From assembly GCA_964036295.1 (NCBI GenBank), contig OZ038463.1:26647069-26711068 (forward strand): a stretch of DNA of 64,000 nucleotides, in the 5' to 3' direction. The translations under genes were made by a program, and so were the position numbers. Below, piece by piece: positions 33,030 to 43,297 of this stretch (positions are counted from its first letter, which is position 1; every line of letters starts with the position of its first letter). The notes below the pieces were generated by a model. That model was not told where the DNA came from, searched no databases, and saw only the letters and a program-made list of their open reading frames with translations. This stretch comes from Plumapathes pennacea. Taxonomy: Eukaryota > Cnidaria > Anthozoa > Antipatharia > Myriopathidae.

Positions 33030-35360
33030 TTATGGACCGCTCATCTTACTTGCAAACGCATACGCCGGCTGCAGTAGACCCACACTAAATTTCATTGAGT
33101 GGTTTTGGCTTGGGTCGGTCCGTTCAGCCTCAAAAGCCATATTGAAAGCCATGAAAGCCAATGCAATGAACTGCATAACTGCACAACTGTACAGAAATGT
33201 ATGAAGAATCTGATATCCAGAACCTTGAGAACTTGAAGGAACAAGCTGAAGGAAGGCGCTCGAGATACAAAGACGAGAACCTGTGTAAAGACGGCGAAGC
33301 AACTTCGATTCTTGACAAGCGCTTGATAGCAGATTATATGGAAATTTTTCAAATTGCGCTTGCTGTCTTATATAGTTCACGTATTCCTTTTCTTGACATT
33401 TATAGTAACCAATTTCTTCCTTTCGACCCATTCGCACCAAGTGCTGTTCGACTTTTTCTCTCCTCTGTCGTCATAGCTTTAAGGAGCATAACAGCAAAGT
33501 GCTCGTCCTTAAACCGATCTGTTTTAGTACTGAGCAAGTCTTGAACTTGTTCTGTGCTCCGTCTTTGCACTTCTCGTACATTGATCTCTCCCATTTGCAG
33601 AGGGGCCTGGAACTGGGACAGGTTCTGAGCTGGAAGTTGCCCACTAGAGTTAGAGTTATTTGTTAGAAACTGCAAGTGGTGAAGGATGTGTTTGGTTATT
33701 ATGGTGCAAATGTTTTTATTTATGTTACCTATTTCTGATCGAATGTCAAAGGCAGTGGATGCGTGATCCTGATTTGACACTGACGGACTTTTAGCAGTGT
33801 TAGTCGAAGGAACTGCAAGTAAATGTGAAGGGTCGCCTGGGAGGTTACTGCCAGGAAAAAAGCCCAAATCAAGACCATCAATCAGCGAGCCAGAGTGTCT
33901 GCTTGTGGTTGAATCAACTATTGCAGGGACACATACACTCCCAGCAAGGCCAATATTTAGACTACCCAAGGCCCCCTCGTTAGTTTTCGATTGAAACAAA
34001 GGAGCACCCCCACCAAGACCAGAAACACCTGGCACTTCCCCAAAAGCTGTAGCTCCTCCTGTTCCCCCGGCAGCCGAACTGATAGAAATACCCCCACTGA
34101 GACCGAAAAGATCTGGTGTTCCCCCATCGGCCGAATACATTGAAGGAACAATTCCACCAAGACCTACAACACTTGGTATACCCCCAGGAGCCGAATGCAC
34201 TGAAGGAACACTTCCACCAAGACCAACAACACTCTATGTTCCCCCAGCAGCCGAACTGATAGAGGAAATACTCCCACTAAGACCGAACATATCTGGTGTT
34301 TCCCCAGCAGCCGAAAAAATTGAAGGAACGCTTCCACCGAAGCCAACAATACCTGGTATATCTGTGGTAGCTGCAGACAGGGAAGTAACAGCTTCACAAA
34401 GACTCGATGTACCAGGCACTTCCCCGATAGCCTAAGATGTAGAAGAAATACTCCCACCAAGACCAAGAGTACCTGATGTTCCCCCATTAGCTGTTAAATG
34501 TCGATTTAGAGTAGGGTTAGGTGTTTGAAAAACATCATTATTAATGTTTAGTTTACTGTAAGTAGGCAGCTGAGTGGTTGGCTCTGGAAAGACAGGAGAA
34601 TCTGGATTTGACGAGGGTTCCACGTCTGATCGTCCAATGGATGATTGTGTGGAAGGGTCTTCTTTTCTGGTTGTCTTCTTTTTTAGTAGGGCCCTTTGTT
34701 GACCTGCCAGTTCTTTACTGACCTCTCTGCTTCCAAGAGTCCACATAGTTGGTTTCTTTGTCACTGAGCTTCAGAGGGCCATGTGTTAAGACATTGTTGC
34801 ACAACTCTTCCAACTCTTCCCTAGAATCTGCGATAAGTAAGAATTATATTTCGTTTTGTTTGCTGCTGAAACTTTCGAGGTGTTTCATTACGAATCAATG
34901 TGGAACACTGGATATGAAGTGTAAATTGCTTGCATAATGAAAACACTAGAAAATTGAGCTAAAGTTGAGAGAGACACCGAATTATTTTTATTAATCTCTA
35001 TTTATCTCTAATGTACCGTTTACTCGGCACCGACACTTGAGCCAGTAAGTGGTGTGACCGGCAAGTCAATAATTGCTTTAAAATAAGTTTGTAATACAAA
35101 TGACAACGATGTAGTTAAAAGGTGAACACAATGAACAAACGGGATTACACACCTGACAAGCCAATAACTTTCGCTGGCAAGCAGTTATTTCCTTTACCCC
35201 ATCGAACTTCAACCATGTCTCCATCACGTACTGGCTCGTCTTTATGGTGAACAATGTTTTTCGTTAGGACTGGTTCCAGTGAATTGTCCACAGGGAAGAA
35301 AAACAATCCAAATGTAGGAAGGGTATTTGCTGACGCCAACAGTTGCCGAAGAGTAGCCAT
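33030..35360 (-). pseudogene. BEN-like gene with Tudor/PWWP-like start and 20-residue repeats, decayed
   Basis: Exon 1 (35360-35151) encodes MATLRQLLASANTLPTFGLF and a VRWGKGNNCLPAKVIGLS motif reminiscent of small beta-barrel chromatin readers. It ends TCAG|GTGTGT in phase 1. The next exon starts at 34824-34825 (ATCGCAG acceptor) and joins in phase, but shifts frame at about 34750. It continues with 34764-34432, the 60-bp repeats, and 34200-33400. The C-terminal part (STKTDRFKDEHFAVMLLKAM, TALGANGSKGR) resembles a BEN domain, with another shift at about 33410. BEN proteins bind DNA and act in chromatin; that role is inferred. Several shifts and one repeat-unit stop (34431-34433) make this copy nonfunctional. 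Confidence 0.55.
34005..34495 (-). repeat. Coding minisatellite, exact 60-bp period (about 8 units)
   Basis: The word 'cccccaNNNgccgaa' or a variant starts at 34061 (approx.), 34121, 34181, 34241, 34301, 34361, 34421 and 34481, exactly 60 bp apart. On the minus strand each unit encodes 20 residues of the type SAAGGTPDMFGLSGSISSIS. Units vary in sequence but not in length, as expected for selected protein repeats. Confidence 0.9.
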
Positions 35361-36111
35361 AATTAGTCACACCTAGGACTGGAATTTGCTTTGATTGACC
35401 TGAGCACTGGCGTGTTGAAACTCAACTGTAGCTGGCGTGCACCGCACGTGTGTTTTATATAAATTTAGGCACAATGCACAATGTTGACAAGTGAAAATGC
35501 CGGTGTGAGACGTCCGGGCTAGCCAACACTGGAGCACTAATTGTTTAATACTACAAGTGAAAATGTCGGTGTCTGAGCCCTTCTAAGCCAATCACACATG
35601 CTTTTATAAAGGAATTTTAGTGAGCAGCACGTGGAGGACACTTGACTGCAAAACATCGTTACGTTTTTATTATTTTTATTATTATTATAAATAATTAAAA
35701 TAGAAATTTCCCCAATTGCTTTAGCAAAAGCTTTGTACTTGTTGAGTCACTCTCTTATCGCCATACGTTGTGTAACAATACTCGTCGGGGTCGACGGAAA
35801 TCAAATAAAAAGTATAAAATTTTACTCAGGTTTTATCGATATGCTGCGTTTATGCTGCATGAGAACATATGTCAGAAATGCACACATTTTATGCTCCCCC
35901 TAGGAAATGGAAATTACATACTGAGAAATTAAGGTTTATTGTGTAGTCGCTTCACGTTAATAATTCATGCGACACTTCCTAATTTGTTTATAGTTTGCCC
36001 ATAGCTAAGTTTCTAAGCAGGCTTTGATCAGGTTTAATTGTAATTCGTGTGTAACAATATAAAAATATAGAAACGTACGATTATATATTTGTACGTGACT
36101 GGGCGCGTCAG
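35361..36111. other. Noncoding between transposon cargo genes
   Basis: AT-rich DNA; 'gacaagtgaaaatgccggtgt' and 'acaagtgaaaatgtcggtgt' (near 35488 and 35553) form a short direct repeat upstream of the BEN-like gene. Nothing else is recognised. Confidence 0.4.
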
Positions 36112-36930
36112 CTACGGCAAGTTATTTTCCAGGTGATCCATGTCGCTCCATGTGACCACAAGGCCGTCTGTTTGGCAATACACGCATTTTCTGTCTCCAT
36201 GCAATCCACATATCAGGTAAATGCCAAGGAGAAGGTTTTCAGAATAATGTGCCTGAAGATCATTTATATCCTTGGAGGAGAGCTGAATATGTCTGATACA
36301 TAATGCCGCACATGGCCAGTTATCAATAACGTGAATAATTGAACAAAGGGAGAGTTGACATTGAGAAATATTAAGGAAAAGCAGGCTGTCGTACTGTTTC
36401 ACAGTTTGGATGCCCGTATTCGTAATCTTCTGGCAGGAGGCGATGTTAAGAATTTCCAGACTGCTACAAACTTCAGAAATTCGAACCAACTGTTTGTTGT
36501 TTACGTCCGTCTGGTGCAAGTTTAGTTCGACCAAATTATGAAGGCAGGGGAGCGCGATTTCAGTCACAGAAAAAGTGAAATTTGCGATGTTAAGCACTTT
36601 CAGCTGTTTCATTGGCTAAAGGAAGGCTGCCAATCTGCACCAGGTCCACTGACAAAAAGGGAGCGAAAACACCATGATGTCTTTTGCATGGATGCGAATC
36701 ACGTTCGTAAACAACTCTTCCAGTTGGTCACCACTTAAAATCGTTGGCACACGAATTTCTTGAAAATACTTCCTCGGAGCCATTCTTGTGAGACTTGTAT
36801 CCTCAGAAATTCTCCACTTTTTGCAGACCAGGGAGAGGGTTTTTCGAATGAATCCAAATGACAAGAAACTCATTATGTGGTCAATACGGCGTCAGGCAAA
36901 CTTTGGATTGACATTGCGGTTTCGAGCTGC
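36112..36930 (-). pseudogene. F-box/leucine-rich-repeat protein, disrupted
   Basis: On the minus strand, MSIQSLPDAVLTT begins near 36919, then a one-base shift leads into the frame at 36873 (MSFLSFGFIRKTLSLVCKKW). Together they form a recognisable F-box. After a linker, one in-frame TAG at 36616-36618 interrupts, and the same frame resumes with MKQLKVLNIANFTFS. Leucine-rich repeats follow: LVELNLHQTDVNNKQLVRIS, SLEILNIASCQKITNTGIQ and SLLFLNISQCQLS. F-box/LRR proteins select substrates for SCF ubiquitin ligases. Its position inside the transposon and the intronless frame suggest captured cargo. Two lesions make it inactive here. Confidence 0.75.
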
Positions 36931-36984
36931 GGATTGAGACTTAAGATCTAATTGAAATTTGTTGCATGTGTCAAAAACACAATG

Positions 36985-37279
36985 TTTTCTAATGAATAAC
37001 AACAGCGTGTCGAGAGGTGGTCGAGCGGGTGGGTTTTAAACAGCAAGTTGAGAGCAGGTCGAGAGCGTGCCGAGAGCTGGTGAAGCGGGTGGGTTAAACA
37101 GCGGGTCGAGAGCGTGTCGCATGACGGATGAGCGGGTGGGAGCATGTCAGGCGGGTTGCAACAGCGGGTCAACAGCGGGGCAAAAAACCGCAAGAACAAT
37201 TGGTGACATGCTCGACCCGCTTCAGCAGGTCTGTCAAGCGCTTGTTACGGGATTGGGTATCAACACCGAGCACATAGCC
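36985..37279. repeat. Right subterminal repeats of the transposon
   Basis: Many 'gagcgggtggg', 'cagcgggtc' and 'gtcgagagcgtg' words lie within 37000-37190, in the opposite orientation to the CCCGCT words of the left end. Then comes the terminal 'cgagcacatagcc'. Confidence 0.7.
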
Positions 37280-37283
37280 TACA

Positions 37284-38303
37284 CTAATGGGTTTATCTTC
37301 TATATAGAGTTCCAGATTGCTTGAATCCTCAGTGGGCGTGGTGTTGAACACGTAGAAGTCCTCACTCGATGCTGAACTCTCAGCGCTTGTGTCTTCAGTG
37401 ACTGCCTGGACCTTGTGCGGTCTTCACGAACGTCCTTTTCCTCGCTCATGGGTTTTTTCTCGTCCACGCTCACGGCCATGGTATGAGCTGTGACTCTGGC
37501 TAGGAGTCGGGGTTTTCTGGCTGTGGCAGCATGCTTTGAAGTGACCTTTGGTACCACATCTCTCACATTTGTGGTTGTGGGAAATCCTGCAGTCTTTGCT
37601 TTGGTGACCTATTTTGTCACACTTCCAGCATCATCCTTTGAATTCGCCGAATCGTCACCTTTGTAATCAGCGTTGATTTTGTTTACGTGGCTTTCTGGTG
37701 AGAGTATGAGCGCTTCCTTGTCATGGTACAGGCTGTTGATTTCTAGCAGTTTGCTCAATGTCAGTGTCTCTTCGCGATACAGTTTTGCCTTTAGATTGCG
37801 ATTCTTGATAAACGAAATCACATGGTCTCTCACCTGGTTGTCTTCCTCCTGTTCGTAGTTGCAGTGTCCCACCAGGGTTTTGAGACGCGACGCGACATTG
37901 TTTATGGTTTCTCCAGGATTGGGTTTAGTCGATAAAGAATGTCTGTCTCGCCATTGGGGCGTTCTTTTCCACCTTGAAGTAATTTGACAAGCTTTCCATG
38001 GCTTTGTCGTAATCTTTGGCGCCTCCTTTTGTCATCGGTGATGTTCTTGAAAATGTCTCTCACGGCTGGGCCGTTGAGATGCAGGAGAAGGGCTCGTTTC
38101 TGCATAGGATCTGCAATTCCCGATGCAACTATACGTACAGTTCAAACTCCACCTTCCATGTTTGCCATCGCCTACAGCGTCGAATGCTGGCAGTCCCAGT
38201 AGTCCACTCAAACACCGCCATTCGCCTTGAATTGTTTCCGGTGTTTCTTGGACGTTTGTGCTGTCTTCTTGACTGGATTTACTTTTTTATCCTCATCGCC
38301 AAA
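37284..38303 (-). pseudogene. Gypsy A gag with two zinc knuckles, frameshifted
   Basis: Capsid fragments lie at 38105-37902 (ALLLHLNGPAVRDIFKNI) and 37872-37609 (HCNYEQEEDNQVRDHVISFI, LTLSKLLEINSLY). They are followed by two zinc knuckles in another frame at about 37612-37540 (CWKCDKIGHQSKDC and CERCGTKGHFKACC). The acidic C-terminal part (37400-37300) leads to the TACA site at 37280-37283, beyond which gag/protease resumes at 31033. Frame changes at about 37890, 37610 and 37500 disable it. Gag would build the particle. Confidence 0.8.
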
Positions 38304-38440
38304 TGTGGTGGCGCGGCGCGAGTAATGAGGACTGAGTTTCTGTCAACAACAACTCAGCAGCTCTTTTATTTGCACTCCTTGTGTTAATCCTTACTATCCC
38401 ATAATAGGTAACTACTGGTATCACGTGATACACCACACTT
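38304..38440 (-). repeat. Possible 5' LTR end of Gypsy A
   Basis: Immediately right of gag, 'tgtggtggcgcgg' on the plus strand would be the ...CCACCACA end of a minus-strand LTR. The following TTTGGCGATGAGG could be the primer-binding region. The outer border is uncertain and no matching 3' LTR was found. Confidence 0.3.
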
Positions 38441-39262
38441 ATAAGATCCCATAACTTCTTTCTTTCCAGGAAAATTTTTTTGGAAATAAGTCTTGTAGGT
38501 CAGATCTTGTCATCCTAATTAGAACATTTCCTCCAATGTTTTCTCTAAAACAAAATTCAAAGCATTTTAATATTGGCCCTCTCCATGGTATGACCTCAGG
38601 CCACTTACTTGCACACATGGGCCATTACATTGAGCATACGTTCACGCCCTTTTTTTGATTGAAAATTTCACAAGTGGAATTTACATGAACAACAAATTAC
38701 AGCCATCAAATCAAATCTTAAATGTCGTTTTACAACATGTTCAGGATTTTCCAGCTCAAAATTCCAGAAATTGGACTTTTCTAATATATAGCCTCGCACG
38801 CTTTTTTTGCTGGCTTGTTAATTTCGTTGATATTTGGCATTTAGTGGTCACACAAGGGCCACACAGGCGAATACAAGCATTTGTATCTGAATTTATTACG
38901 TTCACGATAGCATTTTGAGCGGGAATCACTACGTATGTACTATGTAGCACAAAGTCGCCTTTCCTTACCTTTGAAGACCCTCAGTGTGTTGCCTCCTACT
39001 CCCCGCTTGGCAAGAAAGTGTGTTAATTCTTCTGGTGTGTTTGGAATTTGTATCTTCCCACAATGATTTTGTACTTTATTCGCGACATCCACAACCTCAC
39101 CTTGCGTCGACACCATTTCCAGCAAAATGACAACAGCTACATTCTGAAGGTCTTTATTTGGCTCATTGCCACCCATGTGGGTTTTTGCTCCGCAGTTTTC
39201 ATTGGTCAATGCAAGGAGATCATGCATTCATCACATCAGTGACAGGTGCAATTGGGTGCACC
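38441..39262. other. Noncoding, nothing firm
   Basis: Short frames on both strands (for example minus 39227-38940) have no recognisable domain. Confidence 0.35.
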
Positions 39263-41158
39263 ATGGCTTGGAAGTGCTTTCTTTGTGTTTTTACTGCCGT
39301 GGGTTTTGATAATTTGCCGAGCCATTACAATACCAAGCATTTCAATGATCCACAGTTTCGAGTCAATTGTGGTATTGATGCTTGTCAAAACACGTACTTG
39401 AAAGCAAATTCATTTGCCGTCCACGTGCGCCGAAGGCACATCAAGTACTTGTACTGTACTTCAGAAGACGTTCCTGGAGGACCTTCTCTCATATCATCAG
39501 GTATGTTAGTTAAATCGTGGGTGCAATCTATTGGGACTATTCCAGAAAAACCCGACCGCATGCGCATGAGCCACAATTTTCCCGCACATCGAATTCACAG
39601 GCGCACTTTTCCAAAAGAAGACGTTCATGTATTCCGAACAAGCCTCTGTAATCCCTCTAATGCTGCTAATGGGATCAGAATTGACGGAACGCGCACTATT
39701 CCGTGCATTCGGGAATCGGAGGTCCACGAATTCGCGTCGTCTCTCGAGTCCCAATTTTTAAGAACTGATAACCTTTATATACGATAATAGCTTATCTGAC
39801 AAAACGTGAGTTCCATGCTTGTTTTGGGAAAAGTCAGCTTTAGGTTTAAATTGTAGCTTACCAATCAACCCTCACCCCCATCACCTCCCAACATGGTTTC
39901 TATTATATATGCCATCTATAATTAATCTGAGGGTAGGGATCATTCGTAAGAGTTTATCACTCTCAAATATCCATGTATGTGAACAATGCAGTGCTATTTG
40001 GCAGTTGATTTTGCATAAAAAGGTACCAAACATGATTAGTCTATAATTCATTTCCACGTTAAAGGAAAAAGTTGGGTGATTTTGTTTTCAGCTCTGTGCA
40101 TTCGTATACATATGTACATGTACTTTTTTTAATAGTTGGACTGTGTGAAAATCCAGTATGCTCTCCTGCTGTCCTGAGCAAGATGGTGACACTTATCAGC
40201 CAGACCATGACATTGATTTGGACACTGATTTGGACTTTGCATCGGATGATCCACTATCCCACAATAGGGAACAGAGGAGTTGCAAGATATTGCTGCCAAA
40301 TTTCTTATGAAGATCAAACATGAAAATATTCTTAGCCAGAAGACAGTAAGGAATATCGCCCAAAGCACTTCTGCACTAATTTCTGCAACAGTGGCACATC
40401 TCAAGAGGGGTATAGAAGACTGCTTAACAGAAGCAGATGTACACGCAGATGAACTACCTGGGTTAAATGGTGTATTTGCTGAAACTGAAGATCCTTGCAA
40501 AGCCACCAGAAGAACAGCAACAGTAAGATTTGAAAAGCTGTTGAAAAAATGCTGATATTCCTTATGTGGTAAGACAATTAAAAGCAACCTGCTTTAAATA
40601 TTGTTTGTATTATACAACAAAACACACACACTTATACATTTAATCATCATACACACATGCATATTTCAAATTACATGTGGTTATGATTTAGGCATCCATG
40701 CATCCTTCTGTATCCGTCTATCAAATATTCATGTAATACTTACTATTTATTAACTAATTCATTGCACATTGACCTTTTGTTTGAGTGAAATTTCAAACAT
40801 TTTAACAAGTAGGATCTTTCTTATTCTATCTTAGGAACCTATAAAGTGTGTTATGGGAAAGTACAGGGCAATACGTAAAAGTTCTAACAAAAAGGTCATC
40901 GAGGTAGAGGATTCCTTTTATTACATACCTATTCTTCAAAGCCTGCAGCAACAACTGTCATCACCAGTGGTACTACAAATGATTATGGATGCAGAGACAC
41001 AATCTCTATGTGGTGATGTTGCAACCTTGACTGACTTCTGCAGTGGATCATTTTTTAAACAGCATCCACTGTTTTCTAATGATGAGAGGGCTTTACAGAT
41101 ATTGCTATACTATGATGTTAACATCTGTAACCCTGTATCCAATAAGCCTTATGCCTGA
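39263..41158 (+). pseudogene. C2H2 zinc-finger gene of a multicopy family, interrupted
   Basis: Exon 1 starts at the ATG in 'caccATGG' (39263): MAWKCFLCVF, then two C2H2 fingers (C-x2-C...H..H; CGIDACQNTYLKANSFAVHVRRRH). It ends TCAG|GTATGT at 39500. Around 40170-40555 lies an acidic stretch (DIDLDTDLDFASDD), then after a one-base shift QDIAAKFLMKIKHENIL, IAQSTSALISATVAHL. The exon from 40835 (CTTAG acceptor) encodes YYIPILQSLQQQL, ATLTDFCSGSFFKQHPLF and ALQILLYYDVNICNP, then stops at 41156-41158. I know this layout as a high-copy C2H2 family of unknown function in cnidarians and fish. BEL/Pao element 2 begins 24 bp after the stop, so the 3' part is displaced or lost. Confidence 0.65.
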
Positions 41159-41182
41159 GGAATTACCGGCCTCAAGGATCTC

Positions 41183-41761
41183 CTGATAATAATCTTTATT
41201 GAAAAGATGTGATTCTGAAACAAGAAACAACACTCCAGTCGTATTCGGGCTTGATACAATCTTTGAACGACAACGAAACTAAGAAACCAAGTACTAAGCG
41301 AGAAGTGAACCGAACACAATCGTGAAACAAACGAATATACATCATTGTTACCTGAAGGGTGAATCCTTGCACGGTAAAATCCTTAATTTGCTTGAAAAGA
41401 ATTAAATCCTGAACAGTAAAACTCTCACAAAGTAAAACACTACTTTCTCGGCAAAAAGTGTAAACATAGGTGATGACGAACAACAACGTCAACTCACGTC
41501 ATCGTGTGAGCCCGCGCGTGGGCAGCGGTGACAACGAAGAAAGACATGGCGCTGAGACGAATGCAACAAGCGTTCCGAAATATCTAGCAATGATGAGCTT
41601 AGTTGATCTGACCGATAGCTATACTGAACTGCAATAGACGAAGGAACCAATCTGAATTATCATGGACAAAGGTAATTAATTGTTTAATATTCGATCGTTC
41701 GGAAACGTCAAAACTTGATCGTTCGGAAGCGTCAAAATGCAATGTCAAACTGTTCACAACA
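41183..41761 (-). repeat. 3' LTR of BEL/Pao element 2
   Basis: The right end 'ctgttcacaaca' (to 41761) reads TGTTGTGAACAG on the minus strand, directly after a polypurine tract (GGCCCCGGAGGA). The left border, near 'tgataataatctttattg' at 41183, is less sure. The partner 5' LTR is not in the window. Confidence 0.6.
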
Positions 41762-41794
41762 AATCCTCCGGGGCCAAAGTTCAACTGCAGGACA

Positions 41795-41855
41795 TTACTT
41801 GGCCTCATGGATGACGCAGCACTTCTGTATGGACCGTTTGTACTCGCCGTTCTTG
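41795..41855 (-). CDS. C-terminal end of BEL/Pao element 2 pol
   Basis: The minus strand reads NGEYKRSIQKCCVIHEAK then TAA (41795-41797). It is the end of the DUF5641-type domain that starts at 55310-54901. Element 1 (41856-54900) separates the two parts, and the shared CTTG (41852-41855 and 54901-54904) is its target duplication. Joining across one CTTG keeps the frame. Confidence 0.85.
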
Positions 41856-41969
41856 TGTCGGAAATATAGCTTGTTCCAACACACAGTTCACAATCAAAAC
41901 ATATTTAATCAAAACTCACTTCTTATTTTCACACGAGGTACGCAATTCTTGCTCGAGCGACAAGACAAA
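41856..41969 (-). repeat. 3' LTR of BEL/Pao 1, distal half
   Basis: This matches 54645-54775 of the 5' LTR from 'tgtcggaaatatagc' to 'agacaaa', where the Harbinger element begins. Confidence 0.88.
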
Positions 41970-43297
41970 GGGTGCTTACCATTTGTCGGGAAAAAACCGG
42001 CTGGTGTGACCGCTGCATATGGTAAGCGATTTTCCAAATCGGTCGACCAACCGGAAGAGGCGGTGCTTACCATCCACAATTGCAATTCCGGATTGGCATT
42101 CAAAATGGCGGACCCACGTTTAATGTTTGTGGTCAATGAGTTGTCTGAGGAGTTTGAGGTCGAGTACGGACTTTTCGATGAAGACGATGGTGTTATGGTA
42201 TTTAGTGCCGTACGCTCTTTCATGCGGAGAAATTTGAATAGAATTCAAGGCTTTTACAATACTACAATTCCGTCGTACGATCTAAGTGAGTTCCGAAGTC
42301 ATTTTCGAATGACCCGAAGCACTTTTGAGGTCCTGTGCAAGGAAATCTCAAATACACGATGAATTCCTATTGGAAATACAAGAGGAAGGCAACCTATTCC
42401 TCTGGAGAAACAAGTGCTGGTTTTTCTGTGGGCCATGGCCAATCAAGAGCCTTCCAGACTAGTTGCTGACAGATTTAATATCACAATGAGCAGTGTCGAT
42501 AGAGTGCTGCACAGGGGAAGTCAAGCACTGGTCGATCTCAGTCCTGAGTACATAAAATGGCCAAATGGTAAGTGTTTGTTATTGTACATATGTTTTTTTT
42601 TACTGAGTGTAGAGTTACCGGAACATACATAAGTTGCATTAAATGCTTGTTTTGCAGAGCAGAGGATGCATGCGATCAGTGCTACGTTTGAGCAAGGGGG
42701 ATTCCCTGGTGTGGTTGGTCTCATTGACGGCACTCACATCAGCATTCGTGCACCCACAGAAGAGCCAGATGCATACATTAATCGAAAGAAATTTCATTCA
42801 TTAAATGTGCAAGTAAGTCTGTTGGATGATTGTCGGAGCCTCTGACAATGGGCTGACAATGGGAAGTGACAAACTTTGGAAAGAGTGCCTGTGGAGCCAT
42901 GAAGATAAAAATGTTTTGAAAATCTATGTGAAAAGTTGGACTATAAAAATATATAGTAAGCAGCATGGTTAAATCCAGTTCATGCGGCCGTTCCCATAAA
43001 GTTTTCATAGTCTATTCATAGTAAACTTGCAAAGATGACTTCACTTCACTAACATTTCTAGTAGCCCAAAATTTTAGCAGAAAATAAAAGAAATACCCCA
43101 CGGTTTCCGATACTATTTTTCTAACAAAATTGTTATACACATTGAGAATATTAATATATATTACTGGTATACTTCTTTTTTCAGGTTATTTGTGATGACA
43201 ACATGGTTTTCCTTGATTGCTTAGCTGGATGGCCTGGGTCTGTGCACGATTTGAGGGTCTTGCACAACTCGGCAGTTTACAACACGGCTGCAAACAA

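Larger units (their letters stand above)
31034..37279. mobile_element. DNA transposon inserted in Gypsy A (TIR GGCTATGTGC, TSD TACA)
   Basis: The left end 'ggctatgtgcacagtg' (31034) matches the reverse complement of the right end '...cgagcacatagcc' (37279). Both are flanked by TACA (31030-31033 and 37280-37283). Deleting the 6,246 bp plus one TACA makes the Gypsy gag/protease frame run on without a stop straight into the DSGAS active site, which is strong evidence for the borders. Inside are a plus-strand transposase-like fragment, two minus-strand decayed genes, and subterminal GC-rich repeats at both ends. The 4-bp TSD does not by itself assign a superfamily; I leave it unclassified. Confidence 0.88.

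Noticed and set aside
34005-34495. CRISPR-like array
   Set aside because: Units are contiguous 60-bp coding repeats without spacers, in a eukaryotic context.
38655-39240. Small frames between Gypsy A and the C2H2 gene, including minus 39227-38940
   Set aside because: No recognisable domain or splice logic.
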